Shown one piece after another: positions 58,063 to 64,000 of a stretch of DNA of 64,000 bases. Below the pieces are notes generated by a model. That model was given only the letters and a program-made list of their open reading frames with translations, was not told where the DNA came from and did no database searches. The stretch's first letter is position 1; the number at the start of each line of letters is the position of its first letter. Made by a program: the position numbers and the translations under genes. The stretch is from an uncultured Vibrio sp. (lineage in GTDB: Bacteria; Pseudomonadota; Gammaproteobacteria; Enterobacterales; Vibrionaceae): NCBI GenBank assembly GCA_947504195.1, contig CANNGN010000001.1, positions 62,001 to 126,000 on the forward strand, read 5' to 3'.

Positions 58063-58807
58063 ACAGGTGAGTAACAACTACTGGCCGTTGGTCTAACTGA
58101 ATAATCTGTGAGTTTACTTCAAATAAATGACGAATCAATTCACGATTAATGATGTGATTGGGCTCGCCATACGCAAACAAGCTACCACGATGCAACGCTG
58201 CTACTTTGTCTGAATATTGAATCGCTAGATTTAGATCGTGAATAACCATTAACGTGCAAGCTCTTTGTTTAAGAGTATAGGCTTTTACGTATTCTAATAA
58301 CTTTAATTGATTGTTCATATCCAGTGCTGAGGTGGGTTCATCGAGGATTAATATGGCGGGTTTGTTTATTACAGCTTGTGCCAAACCAACCATCTGACTT
58401 TCACCACCGGATAGCTCAGTACACACTTTGTTAGCGAGGTGTACGATGCCAATATCTATCAATAACGCTAGTGCTCGTTCTGCGCTGTTTGCTTGGGTAA
58501 ACAAAGACCTAGATCCTACATGCATGGTAGTGATCAGCAATTCAACTACCGTAATACTTGCGGAAATTCGGTGGTCTTGAGGTAGGTACCCAATTTCGTC
58601 ATTCTCAATTGGCTGGCCATTGTAGGTAATCAAGCTAGGATTTAACCGGATGAGTTTGGTCATTTGTTTGAGAACGGTCGATTTACCCGCTCCATTTTTT
58701 CCTATCAACGAAACCATTTCACCAGGTTGGATTTCAGGAATACTGAGAGCATCTAACACTTTATGCCCAGAGAAAGAGACAGATAACTCATTGATTTTTA
58801 GAGCCAT
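58061..58807 (-). CDS. Iron/siderophore ABC transporter ATPase (FecE/BtuD-like)
   Basis: A 248-residue ATPase with Walker A GKNGAGKST, signature LSGGESQMV and Walker B ILDEPTSALD, of the group that powers iron-siderophore, haem and cobalamin importers. The signature is slightly unusual (SQMVGLAQA in place of QRVxIARA). The ATG overlaps the permease stop by one base (TAATG). Third gene of a minus-strand operon with binding protein and permease. Confidence 0.9.
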   Translation of the reverse strand: MALKINELSVSFSGHKVLDALSIPEIQPGEMVSLIGKNGAGKSTVLKQMTKLIRLNPSLITYNGQPIENDEIGYLPQDHRISASITVVELLITTMHVGSRSLFTQANSAERALALLIDIGIVHLANKVCTELSGGESQMVGLAQAVINKPAILILDEPTSALDMNNQLKLLEYVKAYTLKQRACTLMVIHDLNLAIQYSDKVAALHRGSLFAYGEPNHIINRELIRHLFEVNSQIIQLDQRPVVVTHL

Positions 58808-59907
58808 TAAAATTTCCCTCCTTTTTTCACAATGAGAAAAATAAAGAAAGGCACGCCGACAGTCGACATCATGACGGTGAGGGGGAGAATAATCCCTGGC
58901 ATGATAGATTTGCTCGCGATCGATGCTAGCTCAAGCAGCACAGCACCAATTAGAAATGAGGCGGGCAAAAAGAAACGCTGGTCTTCTCCTAAAATCATTC
59001 TAGCAATATGAGGGGCGACTAGTCCGACAAACCCAACAGCTCCCACAAATGAAACTGATAGCGACGTAATCACAGACACTAAGATCAACGTTTTAATACG
59101 CAGGCGATTCACATTTATCCCCATCGATTCTGCACGTTCTTGGCCAATTTTTAATGAGGATAACTTCCAAGCATCTTTCATCATGATGGCCATCACAATC
59201 GGTAACAAAATCGCAAGAATAGTGATTTTTTCCCAGCTACCTCTGTCGAGTGAACCCATTTGCCAGAATATCAGAGTCTGCAGTTGTGTCTCGGTGGCAA
59301 TATATTGCATCATCGTCAACATTCCGTCATAGGCAAACATAATTGCAACACCAAATAACATTACTCCCTCAATCGAGATACGGCGTAATGATGACATTCC
59401 AGCAATCATAAATGTGGTGAGTAAACACATAACAAATGCCATCGTTGCAATTTGATATTGCTCTGGAATCAGAGGTAAAGAAATAATATTCGTGATGACC
59501 AAGGCTGCCCCAAAACCTGCCGCTGCCGAAACACCGAACGTATAGGGGTCAGCTAACGGATTATTGAGTGTTGTTTGCATCTGTGCCCCAGCAATGGCCA
59601 AAGCTCCACCAATAAACGGTGCCATCAAGGACATCGGCATACGGATGTCCCAAATGATGATTCGACTTGCAATATCACTCGATGCTGGGTCAAAGATTCC
59701 TCTTATAACTTGTGACAACGTAAGGCCTTGAGAGCCAATCAAAATATCAGCGATTAGGCACACAATACTCAATACAAAAAAGACAGCTAGAGCTATCCTT
59801 TTCTTTCTCGCCCTCATGTAGTGAAGGTTCAGAGCGTCAGACGCTTCATTCATTAATGTGTCTTGGTTATCAATACTGATACTTTTGATGCAAGTCGACT
59901 CACTCAC
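58807..59907 (-). CDS. Iron/siderophore ABC transporter permease (FecCD family)
   Basis: A 366-residue inner-membrane protein with about nine hydrophobic segments and the FecCD motifs LALAGAQMQTTLNNPLADPYTFG-like near residue 110 and AVGFVGLVAPHIARMILGEDQRF near residue 290-310. Probably acts as a homodimer, as no second permease gene is present. A GTG start overlaps the stop of the binding-protein gene (TAGTG); a later ATG is possible, as the first 30 residues are atypically hydrophilic. Confidence 0.9.
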   Translation of the reverse strand: MSESTCIKSISIDNQDTLMNEASDALNLHYMRARKKRIALAVFFVLSIVCLIADILIGSQGLTLSQVIRGIFDPASSDIASRIIIWDIRMPMSLMAPFIGGALAIAGAQMQTTLNNPLADPYTFGVSAAAGFGAALVITNIISLPLIPEQYQIATMAFVMCLLTTFMIAGMSSLRRISIEGVMLFGVAIMFAYDGMLTMMQYIATETQLQTLIFWQMGSLDRGSWEKITILAILLPIVMAIMMKDAWKLSSLKIGQERAESMGINVNRLRIKTLILVSVITSLSVSFVGAVGFVGLVAPHIARMILGEDQRFFLPASFLIGAVLLELASIASKSIMPGIILPLTVMMSTVGVPFFIFLIVKKGGKF

Positions 59908-61082
59908 TATTTCATTGCCTCAAAATTATTTTGACCAAACACACCCGTTGCAGAACGATCGGCAAATTGCTTATTCATCTGTTCAAACGTCGCAAGTGGG
60001 TCTAAATCTTTAAACTGTTCTGGATGAATCCATTTTGCAAAATATTCCATCGCAACAAGATTATAAGGTGAGTTATAAAATGGCATATAAATAGAATATA
60101 CGTTTTCAGTCTGATAACTTTGCGTTGCTTTTAGCCAAGTACGCTCCATTAATGCGCTAGTCGCCTTAGTAATCGCAGCTTCATTGAGTGGGGCATAACC
60201 GAATGGTACGCCCGCTTTGTTATTACCATCTTTATCTATCCACCCAGTCGTTTGCATGATGTACACATCCGGTTGAGAGGTAATCACGCTTTCTACCGAC
60301 ATTTGACCAGTAATAGCTCCTTTAAGTGGTTCATCCGCAATATTTGTCGCTTTTAAGAAAGGAATGTATGCCCCCATATTGCCCGCTGCAAATGTACGGC
60401 AACAAGAGTCTCGATAACCAGCGGCTCTCTCAATAAAGACCTTTTTGTTCATTTCATTTTCTGGCAGGTTTTCAACAACATCTGCTAGGTGCTGTACATG
60501 AGCTTGATAGTAGTCGGCAAATTTCTGGCCCTGCTCTTTTTCACCAAGTGCGGTCGCCAAACTCGTGACCGATTGAAGCGTGTTTTTAATTGGATTTTCG
60601 CGAAAATCGATTGCGATGACCTTAATACCCGCGTCATCAAGTTTGGCAATCAGTCCTTTCTCTTCTGCGAGTTTGATGTTCGATATATCGACAACGAACA
60701 AATCAGGCCTATTATCCATACTTATAAAACGTTCGGCGTCAAACTCACCGGATTTGATTGTCCCTACCTTCAAAATATTCTCAAGTTGTGGGTAATCTTT
60801 AATATAGCTAGCATACATACTCGGCGCAGATAGTCGCATATCATCACGCCACGCAACTAAGTGTTCAGCCGCATCACGCTGGTAAATGATTTCCAACAAT
60901 GGAAACACACGACCTGTTGATAACGCGATATTATTCGGTTTTTTTTCTAGGGTAATACTCCGCCCCGCAACGTCAGTAACCGTAACAGGAAATTTGTCGG
61001 CATGCGCAATATTAGGGAGTACGGAAACGGTAAAAATAATCGCTGACGTCGTAAGGTATTGACTAAATATGTTATTTGTCAT
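59907..61082 (-). CDS. Iron/siderophore ABC transporter periplasmic binding protein
   Basis: A protein of about 391 residues with signal peptide MTNNIFSQYLTTSAIIFTVS..IAHA and a class III binding-protein fold: VTDVAGRSITLEKKPNNIAL, a second lobe with SQPDVYIMQTTGW. DSCCRTF near the middle is unusual. I chose ATG 61082 rather than the frame opening at 61136, because the latter runs across a Fur box. The substrate is likely a ferric siderophore or haem-like iron source; the exact ligand cannot be read. First gene of the three-gene operon. Confidence 0.88.
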   Translation of the reverse strand: MTNNIFSQYLTTSAIIFTVSVLPNIAHADKFPVTVTDVAGRSITLEKKPNNIALSTGRVFPLLEIIYQRDAAEHLVAWRDDMRLSAPSMYASYIKDYPQLENILKVGTIKSGEFDAERFISMDNRPDLFVVDISNIKLAEEKGLIAKLDDAGIKVIAIDFRENPIKNTLQSVTSLATALGEKEQGQKFADYYQAHVQHLADVVENLPENEMNKKVFIERAAGYRDSCCRTFAAGNMGAYIPFLKATNIADEPLKGAITGQMSVESVITSQPDVYIMQTTGWIDKDGNNKAGVPFGYAPLNEAAITKATSALMERTWLKATQSYQTENVYSIYMPFYNSPYNLVAMEYFAKWIHPEQFKDLDPLATFEQMNKQFADRSATGVFGQNNFEAMK

Positions 61083-61115
61083 GGGGAACACCAATTTATT
61101 AGAATTAATTTTAAT

Positions 61116-61134
61116 GGTAATGATAAGTGTTCTC
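61116..61134 (-). promoter_or_regulatory. Fur box upstream of the iron ABC operon
   Basis: GGTAATGATAAGTGTTCTC matches the 19-bp Fur consensus GATAATGATAATCATTATC at 14 positions. It lies 34 bp before the chosen start of the binding-protein gene, suitable for repression by Fur-iron, which supports an iron substrate. Confidence 0.7.
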
Positions 61135-61277
61135 ATTGCGTTTAGTCAATCTAATTTAGTTGGTGAACTCGGCCTGAATACGCATTAAATGAGTCAATTC
61201 TGAATAGCAGTAGGTGTGGAAAGTCTTATTTCGTGTAAAATCCCTTGTTAATTATCCTTTTAAATACAGAGTAACTC

Positions 61278-63152
61278 ATGGAAGTTGAACTGTTAGAAAT
61301 TCAAGACTTTATTAGACAATATCCTCCTTTTGATGAGTTACCAGAAGACGCATTACAAGAAGTCGCCAAGAGTGTTGAGATATCTTACAGCCGCGCTGAT
61401 ACTGATATTATTGCGTTTAAAGATGATATCCATGAACTGTATATGATCCGTAGTGGTGTCGTTGAAATTTATCGACGTAACGGTCAGCTTCATAATCGAT
61501 TAGATCAGGGTGAGTTATTCGGTCAAATGGGCCTACTCACTAACAATAAAGTACGCTTTCCTGCTAAATCAATTAAAGATACGCTTTTGTATTGCATCCC
61601 AGATACGGTTTTTTATAGTTTATGCGAGCGTTTTGAATACTTTGCCGATTTTGTCGAAGCAGAGGACAGTGCACGATTAAAACAAGCCGTAAAAAATCAA
61701 AATGAGGGCGGTAATGATCTCACTACGTCTAAAGTAAAGACACTGATAGCACGTGACCCGCTAATATTACCGTTGACTGCATCCATTCGTGACGTTGCAA
61801 AAACCATGGCAGATGAATATCAATCTGCTGCGTTAATTAATGACCCAGATAGTGAAATTGAAACGAATGGCTTTGTTGGATTGATCACCGAACATGACCT
61901 TTGCACACAAGTGGTGGCGCAAGGTATTTGCATCGACAATCCTGTTTCTGAAGTGATGACAACGGATCTTATTTCGTTAGACCGAAATGCCTACATCTCA
62001 GAAGCGATGTTAATCATGCTTCGCTATAATGTGCACCATCTACCCATCCTCAAAAATAAGCGTCCTATTGGTCTCATTACCGCCTCCGATATCATTCGTT
62101 ATGAATCACAAAACAGTCTGTTATTTGCGAGTAGTATTTTTGAGCAGCAAACCACTGAGGAGCTGGCTCAACTCTCAACCCATCTAAAATATACCTTTGT
62201 GCGCATGGTTAATGAAGATGCCAACTCACATATGGTGGGACGTGCAATGTCGGAAATTGGGCGCAGTTTTAAGCAGCGTTTATTAATGTTAGCTGAAGAT
62301 AAGTTTGGCCCACCGCCTATTCCATACTGCTTTCTAGCGCTTGGCTCTATGGCTCGTGATGAGCAACTTTTGGTTACCGACCAAGACAATGCGTTGATTT
62401 TAGATAACAGTTACGATGTCACAGTCCACGGTGCTTATTTTGAGCAATTATCCCAGTATGTGTGTGACGGCTTAGCGGCATGTGGTTACACTTATTGCAC
62501 CGGTGACATTATGGCAACCAACCCTGAATACCGAAAAACTCAAGCGGAATGGGAAGCCTGTTTTGCTGACTGGATTGATAACCCTAATCCAAAAGCATTA
62601 TTAAATTGCAATATCTTCTTCGACTTAACCGGAGTGCATGGGCGTATCAAATGGGCTGAAAAACTGAATGCCTTTATTTTACGAAGTGCCAAAAAGAACA
62701 ACCGATTTTTAGCCTGTCTTGCTCGTAACGCGTTAAATAGAAAACCACCACTGGGTTTCTTTAAAGACTTTGTCATGGAAAATGATGGTCGTCATAATAA
62801 CTCAATCAACTTAAAACGCCGTGGTACCGCACCACTTGCCGATCTTATTCGGGTTCATGCTTTAGCCATTGGTTCGCACTCGCAAAACTCTTTTGGCCGA
62901 TTAGAGGACATTATTGAAGCGGGTATTCTGCCGAAGTCTAAAGGGGAAGATTTACGACACGCCATGGAGCTTATTTCACTCGTACGGCTACGTCATCAAG
63001 CATTAGACGTAGAGTCAAATATTGAACCGGATAATAATATTGAGCCAGAAAATATGTCCGATCTTGAAAGACGTAATTTAAAAGATGCATTTTTGGTGTT
63101 AAGCAATGCTCAAAACTTCCTAAAATACCGTTACACAGCGAATAAATTTTAA
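61278..63152 (+). CDS. cNMP-binding/CBS/DUF294 nucleotidyltransferase-like signalling protein
   Basis: A 624-residue cytoplasmic protein with four parts: an N-terminal cyclic-nucleotide-binding-like domain (about 10-130), two CBS domains (about 150-280), a DUF294 nucleotidyltransferase-like domain with GSMARDEQLLVTDQDNALI near 355-373, and a DUF294 C-terminal domain (about 480-620). The GS..D-x-D motif resembles the GlnD/GlnE active site, so it may nucleotidylate a target. The target is not known. It is followed after 12 bp by an exonuclease gene; in vibrios this pair, as I recall, usually accompanies acs/actP. Confidence 0.9.
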   Translation: MEVELLEIQDFIRQYPPFDELPEDALQEVAKSVEISYSRADTDIIAFKDDIHELYMIRSGVVEIYRRNGQLHNRLDQGELFGQMGLLTNNKVRFPAKSIKDTLLYCIPDTVFYSLCERFEYFADFVEAEDSARLKQAVKNQNEGGNDLTTSKVKTLIARDPLILPLTASIRDVAKTMADEYQSAALINDPDSEIETNGFVGLITEHDLCTQVVAQGICIDNPVSEVMTTDLISLDRNAYISEAMLIMLRYNVHHLPILKNKRPIGLITASDIIRYESQNSLLFASSIFEQQTTEELAQLSTHLKYTFVRMVNEDANSHMVGRAMSEIGRSFKQRLLMLAEDKFGPPPIPYCFLALGSMARDEQLLVTDQDNALILDNSYDVTVHGAYFEQLSQYVCDGLAACGYTYCTGDIMATNPEYRKTQAEWEACFADWIDNPNPKALLNCNIFFDLTGVHGRIKWAEKLNAFILRSAKKNNRFLACLARNALNRKPPLGFFKDFVMENDGRHNNSINLKRRGTAPLADLIRVHALAIGSHSQNSFGRLEDIIEAGILPKSKGEDLRHAMELISLVRLRHQALDVESNIEPDNNIEPENMSDLERRNLKDAFLVLSNAQNFLKYRYTANKF

Positions 63153-63164
63153 GGCAATCTATTC

Positions 63165-63881
63165 ATGCATAGTATTACCTTCAATGACATTGTTAGCTGG
63201 GATGCACATTTACGTTTACAAGCTCGGTTATGTAAAGATCCGCGTTTAAAAACATTTTATAGTGCGGGTACATACCACAACGAAACGGCGATCAAGGATA
63301 TCGAATTTGTTGCATTAGATTTTGAAACAACAGGTTTGAATCCTGAAGAAAATAGTATTATCAGTATTGGTCTAATTCCTTTTAACCTCGATCGAGTCTT
63401 TTGTAACCGAGCAAAAAAATGGTTTATCACCCCTCAAGATAACTTGGATGAAAACTCAGTGGTCATCCATGGTATTACACATTTTGATCTAATAGGTGCA
63501 CCGGATTTAAGCCATGTACTAACTCCGCTCTTAGAGGCACTCGCGGGAAAAGTCGTGGTGGTGCATTATCGTAATATTGAACGGAATTTTTTAGATCGTA
63601 ATTTACGCGCATCAATCAATGAAGGTATCGTTTTTCCAGTGATTGATACGATGCAAATTGAAGCTAATATCCAACGTAAAGCCGTGTCCGGTGTTTATAA
63701 TTGGTTAAAAGGTAAGAAACCGCAATCTATCCGTTTGGGGAGTTCTCGCCAACGCTACAATCTTCCGAGTTACCAGCCGCATGATGCATTAACGGATGCC
63801 ATCGCAACAGCTGAGTTATTTCAAGCGCAGATTCGTCATCATTATGATCCTGACATACCCATAAAAAAGTTATGGCTCTAG
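63165..63881 (+). CDS. DnaQ-like DEDDh 3'-5' exonuclease
   Basis: A 238-residue cytoplasmic protein of the DNA polymerase III epsilon family. Exonuclease motif I is ALDFETTGLN (Asp52, Glu54), motif II lies around HYRNIERNFLDR, and motif III is PHDALTDAIATAEL near residues 205-218. An N-terminal extension of about 45 residues precedes the domain. It is cotranscribed with the cNMP/CBS/DUF294 gene upstream; the pairing is conserved, but its substrate is unknown. The last 119 bp of the window hold no recognisable feature. Confidence 0.88.
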   Translation: MHSITFNDIVSWDAHLRLQARLCKDPRLKTFYSAGTYHNETAIKDIEFVALDFETTGLNPEENSIISIGLIPFNLDRVFCNRAKKWFITPQDNLDENSVVIHGITHFDLIGAPDLSHVLTPLLEALAGKVVVVHYRNIERNFLDRNLRASINEGIVFPVIDTMQIEANIQRKAVSGVYNWLKGKKPQSIRLGSSRQRYNLPSYQPHDALTDAIATAELFQAQIRHHYDPDIPIKKLWL

Positions 63882-64000
63882 CTATTTGTGTTGCTGTGGG
63901 TATAGCAGTAGAACGGTGAGTGGGTGAATCGTGAGGAAATCGATTCGCTGGGGAAAGAGTAGGGGAAACATGCTGAAAAATCTGATGGTATAAAAAACCG

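Noticed and set aside
54799-64000. Search for a direct repeat of the tRNA-Ser 3' end marking the far edge of an island
   Set aside because: No convincing copy of the T-arm/acceptor end was found by eye; GGTGAGT near 58066 is only a 7-base match inside the ABC ATPase gene.

Overview
The window is a 64 kb piece of a moderately AT-rich gammaproteobacterial chromosome, almost certainly from the family Vibrionaceae. From memory, gene order from the left end to about 54.6 kb matches Vibrio cholerae chromosome I, running from the PilZ/lolCDE region down to the nadA/hybrid-kinase region. Individual proteins (LolCDE, MsbA, PflB, CydAB, Tol-Pal, NadA) also have the lengths and motifs expected of Vibrio. 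No rRNA, CRISPR array, intact transposon or prophage was seen; nearly all of the window is core genome.

Layout. (1) 0-10.5 kb, envelope biogenesis: a PilZ-type protein, the lipoprotein exporter lolCDE, a DUF2062 protein head-to-head with comEC, then msbA-lpxK-ycaR-kdsB for lipid A/KDO supply. (2) 10.6-16.2 kb, minus strand: the stress trio prkA-yeaH-spoVR preceded by a yfbU homologue. (3) 16.4-24.3 kb, anaerobic pyruvate metabolism: pflA and pflB separated by a chemoreceptor and a membrane diguanylate cyclase, with an eroded IS3-type transposon end between the two signalling genes. (4) 24.3-38.9 kb: a basic amino-acid ABC importer, xthA, a TSUP-priC-ybaM operon, dinG, a small porin, yccT- and ychJ-type genes, an EAL-HDOD protein, lpxH, ppiB and cysS. 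(5) 38.9-50.3 kb: ruvC, ruvAB behind an SOS box, then cydABX-ybgE behind CRP and FNR sites, then ybgC-tolQRAB-pal-cpoB. (6) 50.4-54.8 kb: nadA, a UPF0149 protein, an orphan hybrid sensor kinase and tRNA-Ser(GGA).

(7) 54.8-64 kb, accessory region. Just after tRNA-Ser lie a 15-bp inverted repeat and a truncated tyrosine integrase, the signature of a decayed integrative element. Then come a 577-residue exported protein of unknown function, a small exported DsrE-like protein, a Fur-box-controlled iron/siderophore-type ABC importer on the minus strand, and a two-gene set (cNMP/CBS/nucleotidyltransferase protein plus DEDDh exonuclease) that in other vibrios is, as I recall, normally beside acetyl-CoA synthetase.

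Common themes are outer-membrane assembly and integrity (Lol, MsbA/LpxK/KdsB/LpxH, Tol-Pal, porin), adaptation to low oxygen (pfl, cyd), DNA repair (xthA, dinG, ruvABC, priC) and c-di-GMP signalling (PilZ, GGDEF, EAL-HDOD). The least explained material is the 54.8-58 kb stretch.
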